This document shows positions 34,701 through 46,229 of a stretch of 64,000 nt of DNA, one piece after another. The stretch covers positions 6,732,256-6,796,255 of the forward strand of contig OZ025883.1 of NCBI GenBank assembly GCA_964019415.1, read 5' to 3'. The notes beneath the pieces are model-generated. The model was not told the DNA's origin. It worked only from the letters and a program-made list of their open reading frames with translations, and ran no database searches. A program made the translations under genes and the position numbers. Each line of letters starts with the position of its first letter. Within the stretch, counting starts at the first letter, position 1. The stretch is from Ianthella basta (Eukaryota > Porifera > Demospongiae > Verongiida > Ianthellidae).

Positions 34701-35806
34701 TCAGGCTTGCGGCAGTCCAGGAGACAGGGACCCTGGATGTTGAAAAGTAACTCCCGCACTGACTGACTACATCGCAACAGCTTCTTGGCTGCTTCCTCTT
34801 TGGACTTTACTCTGTCCAGGAAACTGCCAACAAGGATCACTTGTGGAGTGGATGGGGCTGAGGTAAGAGCTAGAGGTTGCAGCCAACGAGTGATCTGTTG
34901 TGAGATGATGTCTTCCTTGTCGGTTGCCTTTACCAGAAGTAACAGAGTCGCAGACACTCCTGGCTTGCTCAGGATGGCCTCCAAGAAGGACTGATGAGGG
35001 CCGTGGTAATCAGCCTGACCGGCAAAGTCGTAGAACAATGTCTGTCCATACTTACGACTGGAGAACTGGACTGCTTCAATTCCAGCTGTACGTTGTCTGA
35101 TGTCCTCCACTTGTGCAAACCTGTTGATGAATCTCTTGAAGATGCTTTTGCCCTCGGCTTGCAGAGCTGCTATCAGTGTACTCTTGCCGTGTTTAGCATT
35201 GCCAATTACTGCTACGATGCGCTTTGTAGAGAAAGACTGTGCCTGTCGAATAGTTTGTAAGAAATCACCTTGTGCAAGGCCTAAGGGAGATCTGGAATCC
35301 TTGTTCCTTGCTGTCATATCTGCTCCTGCCTCCACGAGTAGAACCCCGCATTTAATACGATTGTATTTAGCAGCATAATGCAGGGCTGTTGAGCCAGCAG
35401 CTAACCACCACTCACTGCTAGTGACAACATTCACACTAGCACCTGCTCTAATCAGTTCACACACTATTTCATCACTACCCCAGTAAGCTGCCCCCATCAA
35501 AGGGGTCTGTCCCCTGTGATCTTGTACATTGGTGTCTGCACCAGCTGCACACAGTGTTTTCACAACACTGCAATGACCATACCGGCTGGCCCAGTAAAGG
35601 GCAGTTTGTTGATACTTGTCCTTTACATTCACATGAGCTCCTTCTCTAATGAGCTCCTTCGCCACTTTGTCATGACCCCCCCCAGCTGCCTCCATTAAAG
35701 GTGTTGTGCCATAATACCCACCTCTGGTGTTCACATCATGTCCCTCTTTAATTAACTGCCTCACTTTGAACAAGTCACCCGCTCCACAAGCCCTCCAAAG
35801 AGCCAT
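31795..35806 (-). CDS. Ankyrin-ROC-COR-CARD-Death domain protein (ROCO-type), 5 exons
   Basis: Exons: 33532-35806, 33254-33355, 32693-32974, 32457-32558, 31795-32165. All junctions are phase 1 GT-AG, giving 1043 aa. Residues 1-180 hold about five ankyrin repeats (GTTPLMEAAGGGHDKVAKEL type). A ROC GTPase follows, with P-loop IGNAKHGKST (201-210) and switch DFAGQADYH (260 on). A COR-like region runs to about 740. Exons 2 and 4 are near-identical linkers (LPSVPSSSSSQSGATTA). Exon 3 is a CARD (LDVFRDQFIEKMDANAVI start). Exon 5 is a Death domain (ARDWSLIAIHLGVEAS, WLSEEAGTGEKGRTWRTV). The architecture recalls DAPK1 without the kinase and suggests a cytoplasmic apoptosis or innate-immune switch. 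The NKxD-like motif is degenerate (VGSFLDRV). The start ATG at 35804-35806 precedes the first ankyrin repeat. The exon 5 acceptor may be 3 bases further in. Confidence 0.9.
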
Positions 35807-36186
35807 TGCCAATTCTCTCTAATACAAGTACAAGTGAAGGTGTGACCTACAGAAGACACAGTGGACCACTTATTGGATCAACAACTTCACACACAGGGAG
35901 ACAAAATGCCTCCCAAAATGCCTGACTACTAAACAATATGGTTCATTACTACAACTGCCTACAATTTACTGCTAATGACTCCAAATGACTCAATATGTGC
36001 TACAAGCCATCTTAACTTGCTCCATCTATACCAATAGGCTAAAGAAGGAGGGGCCTGAGGCCAATAGTAGCCCCTGCTAGATCCACCTTGAGTACAGCCC
36101 CTTCACATGCAGGCTACTAGCTACCATTCAAAGCTCCAGCTAGGGCACAGGTTCACCCACCTACAGCACCACGTGTGTTGGATGCA

Positions 36187-36651
36187 CTACTGCAATACAG
36201 TATAAGAGCACTCACCAGTTGGAGAGGTGTTGGGCTGAGGCGCTAGGGAGGGAGGAGGGCAGGGGTGTTGGCTGCTACCGTCGGCCGTCGCGTGAGGAAG
36301 GAGCGGAGAGTTGCAGCTGTTGGTAGTCGGTGGAGGAGGCGAAGTGGTGAGGAGGGAGATGTGTAGAGGTGTTGAGCAGGACGGTGAACGGGGAAACCAG
36401 ACGTTGCTAATGGACGGGGTGTTGGAGAAGCGAATACGTCTAGGAGTCAGTCGGATTCGGAGGGCTACTTGTGAGAGACTGAGTCGTAGTGGTGTGGGTT
36501 GGATGTGTTGGTCGCGGAGGAGGCAAGGCGTTAAGGAGGAAGGAGTGTTGAGATGTTCGGCTGGACGGCGCTGCTGATGACGGTGGAACGAACAGTGCAA
36601 ACTTCGAGCGAGGCTGCTGTTAACTGTTAACCTGGTGTTGAAGAGACGCAA
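36187..36651 (-). other. Possible 5' untranslated exon of the ROCO gene
   Basis: A GC-richer block upstream of the ROCO start ends at a GTGAGT donor (36199), and an acceptor TTGTATTAG lies 14 nt before the ATG exon. The block has an open frame of about 150 codons rich in S, P, R and T, but splicing would put it out of frame with the ROCO start. It is best read as a leader exon or CpG promoter; no homology is recognised. Confidence 0.3.
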
Positions 36652-36786
36652 TGCTTCCTCTGTCGGAGGAGTGCGTACAGAAAGGTGTCAGTTGCGAGGA
36701 TGCTGTTAACTGTTAACTGAGTGCTGAAGAGACGTAATGCTTCCTCTGTCGGAGGAGTGTGCACGGGAAGGTGTCAGTTGTCTGAG
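36611..36786. repeat. 88-bp direct duplication with TTAACTGTTAAC
   Basis: Two adjacent copies (36611-36698, 36699-36786) share CTGCTGTTAACTGTTAAC at the start, then CTTCCTCTGTCGGAGGAGTG and GGTGTCAGTTG. It sits in the putative promoter of the ROCO gene. Confidence 0.75.
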
Positions 36787-36894
36787 CTGGTACTAGAGAG
36801 AGACTGGGCCGTCTGGTCTGTGGCCGGGCACTACTGTTAAAAGGCTGCGGAGAGAGAGTTACCTGCATGAAAGATGGGAAAGATTTGTAGCTAA

Positions 36895-37666
36895 GGCCCC
36901 GTTTACATTAAAACGTTTTCATTCGTATACGGAGCGATTGCTGCGGATAGCGTTCCGTATTCGTACTGTTTACAATGATACGAATTCGCAGGAATACGAG
37001 GAGGCGGAAGGGGCGAAAAACGCTAAAACGTTGGAAGTAAGGCCTAAGACCACTGAAAAAGTCTTTCTCCTTTCGGTTACTTAGCGACATTCTGGTACGC
37101 ATCGAAGACAACCGAAGCCGAAAATAACCGTTTTCACACATACGATACGATACCGTTTTCGAACAGCTCCACTTAGGCATCCGTTTTCGAAAACCTCCGT
37201 TTACCACAGTGGCATGCCAGAGTAAGAGCCATTGAAGCATTTCGTACTCGCTACCTAACCCAACGCTAGGAACAACCTTTATAACGCAGAATCCAGTAAC
37301 TTTCGAGCTTTGCAAGTGGAACGATCGCCCACAAGAGGCCGAAGTCTCCTATACTTCCCTCGCCGTTGATTTGGAAGGCCAAATAGTTGTGGTTTCACAC
37401 CTCATTTCACACCTGTCACCTTCCGTACCGTACGTATAAACATCCCTGCTGCCAACAGTCAGCAATTACAATTCAGACCACTAACACTTAGAGTTTGCCA
37501 CAAATCGCCGAATTTTCATTCTTTCATAACTTGTGACAGCGTGAAAGTACATACTTGGAACTTTCAGTTAAGACTTCTGATGATGAAGATAACTCAACCA
37601 CTAAAAATGAAGGCCAACTGATTTGGTCACTTTAGCCGTACCTACTACCTTAATGTAAACCGGGCC
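36895..37666. mobile_element. Harbinger-like non-autonomous element, TAA target duplication
   Basis: GGCCCCGTTTACATTAA at the left and TTAATGTAAACCGGGCC at the right form 17-bp inverted repeats with one mismatch. TAA flanks both ends (36892-36894, 37667-37669), the TWA-type duplication expected of PIF/Harbinger elements. The 770-bp interior is CpG-rich at the left (ACGAATACG-type motifs) and has no transposase. Confidence 0.75.
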
Positions 37667-38060
37667 TAAATGAGCAGTTGAAGCAGCTAGAAATTACGGG
37701 ACTTAGCTAACTACTTGACCGCCATTAGCTAGCTAGTGAACTGTAGCTAGATTTGCACACTTGAACGCTTCCTAAACAGCAAACAAGCCACTCCACACAA
37801 ACCACTTTCAAAAGGACTTACCTCCACTAAGCCACCTGGCAGGCCCAGGGCTGCCCGGCCGGTAGAGAACGACTCAAACAAACTTAACTATGACTGTATC
37901 TCTAGCATTGACTCTGAACAACTGAATAACTCAAACAAACTCTACTAAAGGTCTTGGATTTTGAGGCGTGTAGCACTGACTACCATAGCAACGAAATGAC
38001 TCGACAACATATACCCATGTTTATGAGGCGTTGATGAGCATTCACGTAGCTAAAAAGGAA

Positions 38061-38110
38061 AGTTCAAGTAAAACGTTTCGACCACGAGGGTCTTCATCAG
38101 TTACAAAACT
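38061..38110 (-). ncRNA. Hammerhead ribozyme-like motif, left arm
   Basis: Mirror copy of the motif at 38724-38773, read on the minus strand, with the same CTGATGA and GAAAC core. Confidence 0.6.
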
Positions 38111-38230
38111 GAAGTGTACAGGTACAGGGATTGGCTTTATACAGCAGTATGTGTTCAAAAAGGCGGGAAAGTCAGGTGACAGGTGACAGGTCATGAGTGA
38201 ATAATAGAAATAATAATAATAATAATAATT

Positions 38231-38506
38231 AACATAGGTGAAACAAAGAGGACCTTGAAAATCAGACTTGGGGAGCACAAGTCTGCAGTGAAGAGAGGGG
38301 ACCCCAAGAATGGTATCGCGGTCCACGCTCATGAGACCAAACATGCTATCAATTGGGATGAAGCCAAGGTCAGAAGATGCGTCAATGGGTTTTGGCAAAG
38401 GAAGACAACAGAGGCCATCCATATCCAACGCAACAAGAAGACCATGAACTTGGACCGTGGTCTATGCCTGCCATCAATGTGGAACCCCATATTGAACCCA
38501 CCATGA
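38231..38506 (+). pseudogene. Penelope-like GIY-YIG endonuclease C-terminus
   Basis: The open frame reads IGETKRTLKIRLGEHKSAV, then NGIAVHAHETKHAINWDEA, then TTEAIHIQRNKKTMNLDRG and ends LPSMWNPILNPP-stop. This is the characteristic C-terminal endonuclease domain of Penelope-like elements. The GIY part and the whole reverse transcriptase are missing, cut at the junction with the inverted arm. There is no start codon at the front, so it is not expressed as a normal protein. Confidence 0.85.
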
Positions 38507-38723
38507 CCATTACAAAAACAGACAGGTCAACATATTCTCATTATATCAACTCTATGACTTATCATCAATACTACTATATTACTATCATTTTATTCTTATG
38601 ATTAATTATTATTATTATTATTATTTCTATTATTCACTCATGACCTGTCACCTGTCACCTGACTTTCCCGCCTTTTTGAACACATACTGCTGTATAAAGC
38701 CAATCCCTGTACCTGTACACTTC

Positions 38724-38773
38724 AGTTTTGTAACTGATGAAGACCCTCGTGGTCGAAACGTTTTACTTGAACT
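38724..38773 (+). ncRNA. Hammerhead ribozyme-like motif, right arm
   Basis: Core CTGATGA (38734-38740) and GAAAC (38755-38759) flank stem II GACC/GGTC with loop CTCGT. Stem I is GTAA (38730-38733) with TTAC (38763-38766), extended by AGTT with AACT (38770-38773). The cleavage triplet would be GTT (38760-38762). Stem III is reduced to an adjacent C-G, as reported for the minimal hammerheads of Penelope-like elements that work as dimers. An extra A at the base of stem II is non-canonical. Confidence 0.65.
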
Positions 38774-39116
38774 TTCCTTTTTAGCTACGTGAATGCTCAT
38801 CAACGCCTCATAAACCTGCTAGACAACGTAGCATGAGCCTCTACCACATTATCAACATATACCCATATCCGGTGCGCGCCCGGATGACGTCATAATGAGT
38901 GCATACACAGCACACACATGCACAGAAGTGACTGCAGTGTTCTTTGGTGGTACACACAACAGTGTCACAGGTTGTAACTACTGGAGTTCATCCTGAGTGC
39001 TCTCCAGTGTGTGCTCAAACACCTCCACCTTCTGCAGCAGAGACAAGTGGTCGTAGCTAGTCAGCCAACATCTGAGGGTGGGCAGGACAAGATGGGGTTT
39101 TAAGTTGAAATGGTTG

Positions 39117-39371
39117 CTAGTCTCTCACTATCTTCTTCCTCTCCCAGTAGTCTCTGATGAGAGTGTATAGTGTGTCTAAGTGGGCACCCGTCCAGTTAGC
39201 ATTGAGTGATGTGACAGTGGAATCACTATTGCACATGCAACCTTTAGTTGCTGGAGGTTCTTTTGAAGGACTGGTGAGCCCGAACAGCTGCATCACTCTT
39301 TGGAGGAGGGGGAGTGGTGCAGTACATGTGTACATGCCCCAGCTATCCTGCCATGTCATTCTTACAACCAT
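39117..39371 (-). pseudogene. mTOR kinase-domain fragment
   Basis: It contains RVMQLFGL near the start and LDTLYTLIRDYWERKKIV at the end, matching the mTOR kinase N-lobe (RVMQLFGL ... DTLHALIRDYREKKKI). The middle is diverged and a stop follows. It resembles 43051-43136. Flanking DNA (38925-38975 against 42925-42955, TTTGGTGGTACACACAACAG) shows the two are duplicates. Confidence 0.6.
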
Positions 39372-40973
39372 CTCGCTACCCAGCTATGCCTGATTCCCTC
39401 ATGCACAGATTGTAGCTATACATCTAGTTAGTATTACAACAAAGTGCTCAGTCCACCTCACTGCCACAGCTTGCTCTCCCCCGACAAATGATATGTTGTG
39501 TACTGCATGCCCACAACACACAGTCCCTCCCCCAACCATGTAGCTACGTACACCCGCATGTGAGTTATGGCTATGTAAACAATGCGGCTGCTGCGCGCGG
39601 CCGATTTTGACCTTCGGATTTTGGCTTGGTTCTCATGCTTGCTCAGTTGGATTAGAGCGAGACTATTACCAAACGAAAGACAAAGAACCCCTCTATCAAA
39701 CTGTGGACGATTCATGTTAACAATCCCTTCCGTCATCGAGATATACGGGCGAACACGAAGTGATCGTAAAAGCAGAAGCCCGTGTGGTAATCGGGGGAAA
39801 GTCGCAGCCAGCAGAAAACGGCTTCATCCGATGCCCATTAGCACTATCTAACTTTTCCATGTGGCATAAGTTGTTAAACCATTCCGCTCTGGAGTTATCG
39901 TAAGAAAACTTCGACTAATAGTTGGTACCAAAAATATCAGCTCGCATAACACCAGCTAGGAACAATAGGTAGCATTATGCCACATGGAAAGGCCAGATAA
40001 TTTGCCGATAATTGGCCGAAAACCCTCCGTACTCGTGATAACACGTGATAACACGTGATCCCCGTGACATTTCCAGAAAATGTCCGACGATGCTGTGATT
40101 CGTCGTGCTATTCCGCTGTTATACTAAAACGATTTTGATCAGAAGTGCAAGGTAAGGCTGTCGCCGTCTTTGAGCATGTATCTAGCTGCAAGATACCCTA
40201 TTTTGAAGCGATTTCGGCCTCAGGCGCCTATCAGATCACGCGCATGTCACGTGCCAACGCTCGCATTACCATGGCAACACAGTAATTCACACCTTCTTGT
40301 GTCATAATACCTTATGTAAACAAAACTGGCATATATAACACACATGTGCCAACTTAACAATTAAGGCTTGCTCTGTATCAGTTCACTGCCTTCAACTGCC
40401 TTCACAATGAACTCATGAGACATGTGGCTGCAGGCGTGCACCTTCATGTGCACTATAAGCAGTTCAGAAGAACTAAACCACGTGTTATGTAATATGACAA
40501 CTCAGTGACAGCCATGTACGAACACCCACATTCTCCAGCACAGGGACTTTCCCTGATGGTGCACCATAATTAAATAGCAAATCCATAAGCAGTGTGACAG
40601 TCACATGACCAATCACTAAGCACAGTTCAGTGACTCTATAGATGCTTAAAGCTACGTATTGGTCCACGGCTGAACTGTCACAACTTTAGCTACAGCTCAT
40701 GTATTCCAACTTCCTTGCAACATCAACATAAAGAAGTTCCTGCATTGGTCTTGAGAGGGGCAGAGGGGAAGGGGTTGGATGGGCAGAGGGAGCGGCGGGA
40801 AAAGCAGAGAAGAAGGGAGGCGTGGGAGGGGCAGAGGGGGAGGGAGGTGTAACACACACTACACTAACTACATGGCACCAGTCAACGACCAGCTACCCAC
40901 TGTACACTCAGTGTAACATCTCCCTCCTCCCCCCTCCCACACGCATCAACACACAAGGGGACCACACACTCAC
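39372..40973. other. Spacer with a small palindromic element
   Basis: No exon was found, including the expected last mTOR exon (Cys-Pro-Phe-Trp-stop). CTTTTCCATGTGGCATAA at 39851-39869 and its complement at 39974-39991 bound a 140-bp foldback. GA-rich repeats lie at 40755-40850. Confidence 0.5.
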
Positions 40974-41079
40974 CATCCAATGTAGCACTGGCAGAGGTTT
41001 TCATGTGAAGTGGCTTGATCAATCAGCAGCTGCACTTGACAACACACATCGATGCCCTTCTCATGGGGGAAGTCGTTAC
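40974..41079 (-). CDS. MTOR: mTOR FATC exon
   Basis: It reads [18 protein letters not shown] and [14 protein letters not shown], almost the full FATC domain, and ends in TG before a GTGAGT donor so that the last Trp codon is split. Only the terminal Cys-Pro-Phe-Trp is left for one more exon, which I could not find downstream. The phase joins exactly to exon 41189-41350. Both exons are intact, so this could be the true 3' end of an mTOR gene whose kinase exons lie elsewhere or were lost. Confidence 0.88.
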
Positions 41080-41188
41080 CTGAGGAACAGGAAACAGGTC
41101 ATGTGATGAGGACAGTTCACAATGGCAACATCCAAATCCCCCTTCTCCTTGCCACCCCTCCCCTCTCCCCCTCCCTGCCTCATCCCAC

Positions 41189-41350
41189 CTGTGAGCTTGT
41201 CCCGAACTCGCTGAATGATCTGCAGTGCTTTCTTGTTCAGCTCCTCGGGTTTGGTGCCGTCCACTGTCCCCTCGTGTGCTGCCCCATCGCTGGGCTCCAC
41301 CTCAATGCTACCAGCTGGGTACAGCTTGCCCTTCTTGGACTTGTTGGTGT
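41189..41350 (-). CDS. MTOR: mTOR exon before FATC
   Basis: It begins DTNKSKKGKLYPAGS and ends KPEELNKKALQIIQRVRDKL, matching the mTOR segment between kinase C-lobe and FATC (human NKKAIQIINRVRDKLTG). Open, phase 1 on both sides, with good splice sites. The next exon on the left is FATC. On the right is a FAT-domain exon instead of the expected kinase exons. Confidence 0.88.
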
Positions 41351-41543
41351 CTGGACAGACAAACAGCAAACACTCACTCTACATGTACACAAGAGTACAC
41401 AGTACAAGACACAACACCATCAGAGTCTGCATGGGAGTCATGTAGTGACAGGGTTGCCATAGCAACAGACAATGAACAACAGAGCTCTTCAAGATCAGAA
41501 TCTCACATTTAACAAAAGTCTCTTCATCAAATTATATGAACAT

Positions 41544-41547
<4 letters not shown>

Positions 41548-41642
<95 letters not shown>

Positions 41643-41650
41643 ACACACAC
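41548..41650. repeat. (CA)n microsatellite
   Basis: About 100 bp of CA lying 12 nt past the donor of the mTOR exon 41662-41795. Confidence 0.95.
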
Positions 41651-41661
41651 CTCCCTCTCAC

Positions 41662-41795
41662 CTGATGAGGGACTCCATGATCTTGGTGTTGGGTCCCTTG
41701 TGGAACTCCAGTTCCTTGTAGTGGAGGGCCTTGGCATATGCTCGGCAGTTCTACGGACACTCCCCCAGGAGGGCATGGTTCAGTGTCAGGTGACC
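41662..41795 (-). pseudogene. mTOR FAT-domain exon with in-frame stop
   Basis: It encodes CRAYAKALHYKELEFHKGP, a highly conserved mTOR FAT segment. Seven residues earlier the frame reads LLGECP then TAG, so the exon carries a nonsense codon (41748 region) where family members have a charged residue. It joins in phase 0 to exon 41937-42105. Splicing further downstream to 41350 would skip the rest of FAT and the kinase. Confidence 0.8.
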
Positions 41796-41936
41796 CTGGG
41801 GGAGGGGCTACAATCAGTGGACATGCTCTATAGTAACGCTACTAATATAGGCCCACTGCTTATAGTTAAAGCACACCAAAGCCAACACAATAAGAGCCCA
41901 CCCAATAAGAGCACACTCAGTAAGAGACCAGCTTAC

Positions 41937-42105
41937 AGAGGCCACCTTGGAGTGTTCCATAAACTCTACAAGGTTGAGGAGTGTCAGTGTGATCTCAGGG
42001 ATGTTGGGGACAGAGAGAGCCAGCTTCAGATTGACCACCAAGTCCTCCTTCTGAGCCGTCCCCAGCTCCATCCAGCAGGAGACAAAGGACACATTCAACA
42101 GCTCA
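41937..42105 (-). pseudogene. mTOR FAT-domain exon
   Basis: It reads LLNVSFVSCWMELG and TLTLLNLVEFMEHSKVAS, matching the mTOR stretch FNAAFVSCWSEL ... TLLNLAEFMEHS. Its acceptor phase fits the duplicated exon at 22613-22739 or 51342-51468. No stop inside. It is grouped with its broken neighbour as a rearranged fragment. Confidence 0.8.
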
Positions 42106-42579
42106 CTGCAGGGGAGGAGTGGAGACAGACAACACATACAATAGAGTGGGTGTGTATTGGAAACCAAACATGTACAATTCACATAATGTATTACTAGGTG
42201 AATGTATGGCATTGTGGGGGGAGCCTGAGTCCAGTCACATACATGTCACTGAGCGTGCCTGACAAACAGGCAATGGAGGGGTGGCAGTTTGAAGAGGGGT
42301 TGAGGAGAACGGAAAGAGCTTGGAAGTGTGGAATGTGCACACATTGCTACACATACACACACAATGACACACACAGCCACTGCAAGACAATGCAGGACAG
42401 ACTTGGACAAGATGTGTGACAATTGACCACTACATTAGAGAAGGGAGGGGAGAGGAGTGGGAGGGGATGGGGAGGAAATGGAGGGAGGGTGAAGACAGGA
42501 AGATAAAACCAGTTGTTTGAATGTTCAACACACAAGGAAGCATTCAGTACACTGCCCCTTCACCTGGTCACACTGTACC

Positions 42580-42870
42580 TGTCCATTGTCTGTGATGACA
42601 GTGGACAAGTACTGTGTGAGGAAGAAGTGGACCAGGTCAAGATGAGATGGAAAGAGTACTTTGCCTCATTACTAGAGAGTGACCAGAACACCAGTGCTCA
42701 GGGACCAGATCACAGGGAGGGGCCGAGAGGGGACCAGGATGCAGACCATGCAGGTTGCAGAGTGTAGTGAGGAGATCAGTGTGGACGAGGTAGGGGAGTG
42801 CATTAGGAGGTTGAAGAGTAGCAAAGCCCCTGGAGTGTGTGGGACAACAGGTGAAGTGCTTGAAGTGCCT
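42580..42870 (+). pseudogene. LINE reverse-transcriptase fragment
   Basis: It reads VDQVKMRWKEYFASLLE and, in a second frame, ISVDEVGECIRRLKSSKAPG, the typical run of non-LTR retrotransposon sequence just before the RT core. Frameshifted and short, it is a dead remnant. Confidence 0.6.
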
Positions 42871-43050
42871 CCCACTCGCGCGAATGACGTCACAACCAGC
42901 ACACACATATGTACAGCAGTGCATGACTGCATTATCCTTTGGTGGTACACACAACAGTCCTCGCCATGTTGCAGGGGTCACACACATTGAGAGAAGTCAC
43001 CAATCCACACCCCTTCCATCCCTTGCCCTTTCCACTCCACACTCGCTTAC

Positions 43051-43136
43051 CTGCAACATGAGCCTGTGTTCAACATTCAACATGATCTTCTTCCTCTCCC
43101 GGTAGTCTGTGATGAGAGTGTGTAGTAGGGAAATAG
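43051..43136 (-). pseudogene. mTOR kinase-domain exon fragment
   Basis: It reads LLHTLITDYRERKKIMLNV then EHRLMLQ before a GTAAGC donor, matching mTOR LHALIRDYREKKKILLNIEHRIML. The left acceptor is uncertain. It lies upstream of FAT exons in transcript order, although FAT precedes the kinase in the protein, so the locus is rearranged. Confidence 0.7.
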
Positions 43137-43287
43137 CTGGCATTGGACGCACACAGTGCACACGTGTGCATATGCTTGCACACACACACACACACCACAC
43201 CTTGCTCCTGCATGGTCAAAGGAAGTATCAGTATTGCAAGATACATTACAGCTACAGAAGTAGACAATCAAGTGGCTGCAGTGATGA

Positions 43288-43374
43288 CACTGCACTACAG
43301 AGCATCTACACACACTGCACTACAGAGCACCTACACACACTGCACTACAGAGCACCTACACACACTGCACATAA
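43288..43374 (+). repeat. 25-bp tandem repeat, 3.5 copies
   Basis: CACTGCACTACAGAGCACCT plus ACACA repeats with one C/T difference. Confidence 0.85.
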
Positions 43375-43603
43375 GACAGCATGACAGTGCATGCTGCACG
43401 TCCAACACACATACACACACACATGTACAGATGTACACAATGCATACCATATGTGGTAATCATGAAGGGATAGTTATGATGTGGATAGCATGCAAGAGAC
43501 ATTGTTGACTATCAAATCACGTCATCAGAATCATGTAAAACACACAGTGTCACACACACACAGACACACCAAACAGTATACAGAATTATGTAGCCACCTT
43601 CCA

Positions 43604-43807
43604 TCACCATGCAGGTCCCACCCTCTCACTCACCCCATGCACACACTCACCTCCAATCATTCTCCTCTCCAACCAGTTGCCACCCACCTTGAAACATATA
43701 TAGATTCTGTTTTCTTCCTCTGCTGACCAGAAGCCCTTCATGGCAGCAGGTGGGGAAGCCTTGAGATGAGGGAATAAGAATCCCTGCAAGTTGTCCCCTG
43801 TACCCAT
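43604..43807 (-). other. Short unassigned coding-like stretch
   Basis: The open frame reads NLQGFLFPHLKASPPAAMKG and EENRIYICFK before a GTGGGT donor. It may be another mTOR FAT piece because of its setting, but the resemblance is too weak to claim. Confidence 0.2.
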
Positions 43808-44039
43808 GCAGTAAACAGGAACATGTAAGGGTTCGCCTGTGTGTGTTGTCAGGTTTGAACTAGTTGAGTGATGGTCTTGCTATGCTTTGCAATTGCAAGT
43901 GAAGAAGGCCATCTCAGCTAGGGCCAAACCATCTTGCAGTCTGAACAGTGCACGTATAGCTACGTGCACTGTTGGACAACAGGGGGTGGGTCCTCATCAG
44001 GACACTGCATGATGTAAGGCTAACCATAGATGGGCTAAC

Positions 44040-45049
<1,010 letters not shown>

Positions 45050-45848
45050 GCAGGTGTTCAACCTTCTTGTCTGCCGATGTGGACATTAGAACTAAATGCA
45101 TACTCTAGCTAATTATGTAATGAGTCATAATTAATTTCGGTATTAGTTCAAGTGGAGGCTATATATTCATTAGAACACATGTCAGTGTAGTCTCCTGTTC
45201 AAGTGTTGCATGTCCTCAAGTGTGTGTGTAGGTGTGTGCATGGTGAGCTCCTGTGTGGTCTGTCATGTGACAGGACACTGCTGTAACCACATGCATGGCA
45301 AGGACTGGGTGGTCTCCTGTTCTAGTGCTGCCCTGCGCATGTTATAATGACTTAGTCACTGAATGGCCTTGGCCACCTCAAGTGGCTTTAGAACACAGTT
45401 TGCAGTGCTACTAAGACTGTTGTTAGAGGAGGTGTAGACCTGCATGTCTGCTGTCAGTGGTAGTTCTGTGTGTGTCTAAACCTGAGGATGACAGGCATGT
45501 GAAGATGGCTGTTCTTGTACTGCAATGTATGTCAACAACATGCAAGTCATGACCATATCTCTTCATGTACATACCTTACATAAACCATTCCTTCACTGCC
45601 AGACAATGGCTCACATGTATACCTGGGACACCATAGGATGGACACAGCCATAATATATACATTGTTACTTAAACATACCACCACACAGAGCAAGTTACAA
45701 TCTATACGACCATCACATGTGTCAGTGGAGTACACGCTCTAGTTGCTGGTAGAAAGAGACTACCAGCGCTAGCCATTGGAGTGCACGATGCAGCAAGCAA
45801 ATGTAGCTTGCCTAAGGGCATGTAGACATGAAGTGGTGAGCCGTTTCT

Positions 45849-46115
45849 AAAGAGTTTTGCACACTGGAGGTGGAAGAAGAGCGCGAGGAAGCCGAAGGCA
45901 ATCCGAACGGCGTCGTATATGCGGTCGCAGTGAAGACTGACGTTGAGATCATTGTCGGTAACTTACTGCGGCAGATTTCGACAGCCTCTTCTCTGTTTCT
46001 GCGTTGGAGCGGTACAATTGTGTGCGAGGTCACAGGCTGCAGGCGAGCATCAGCAGATTGGCCAAAAGAAGGCTTAAAAGCCTTTGAACGTTGCAGCACT
46101 CGTGCGAAAAGCTAA
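45849..46115 (+). pseudogene. HIRAN-like ORF fragment
   Basis: The open frame reads NPNGVVYAVAVKTDVEIIVG then RQISTASSLFLRWSG and CEVTGCRRASADWPKEGLKA. Its pattern (AVAV, VG, IS, GG-like turn, VTG) resembles HIRAN-domain proteins common in invertebrate repeat families. No good ATG and no flanking exon. Probably a transposon-borne relic. Confidence 0.45.
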
Positions 46116-46229
46116 GGATTGGAGCGAAAATAACCCAATTATGGTCGAACAACAGCGCGTGTACTCCTCAGAGACTCTTCAGCAATCTAGCACTGTTCGT
46201 CCGGGTTAGCCATTTTGCTATGAATATCA

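Larger units (their letters stand above)
38019..38852. mobile_element. Truncated Penelope-like retroelement with inverted arms
   Basis: A 14-bp direct repeat CAACATATACCCAT flanks the insertion (38005-38018 and 38853-38866). Left arm 38019-38232 and right arm 38601-38815 are near-perfect complements of about 200 bp, ending internally in (AAT)n. Between them lies a 5'-truncated GIY-YIG endonuclease (38231-38506, +). Each arm carries a hammerhead-like core. This matches the inverted pLTR-like arrangement known for Penelope-like elements. Confidence 0.85.

Noticed and set aside
42198..42419. Short + strand frames around 42.2-42.4 kb as genes
   Set aside because: Short, no homology, and placed among mTOR and LINE debris.
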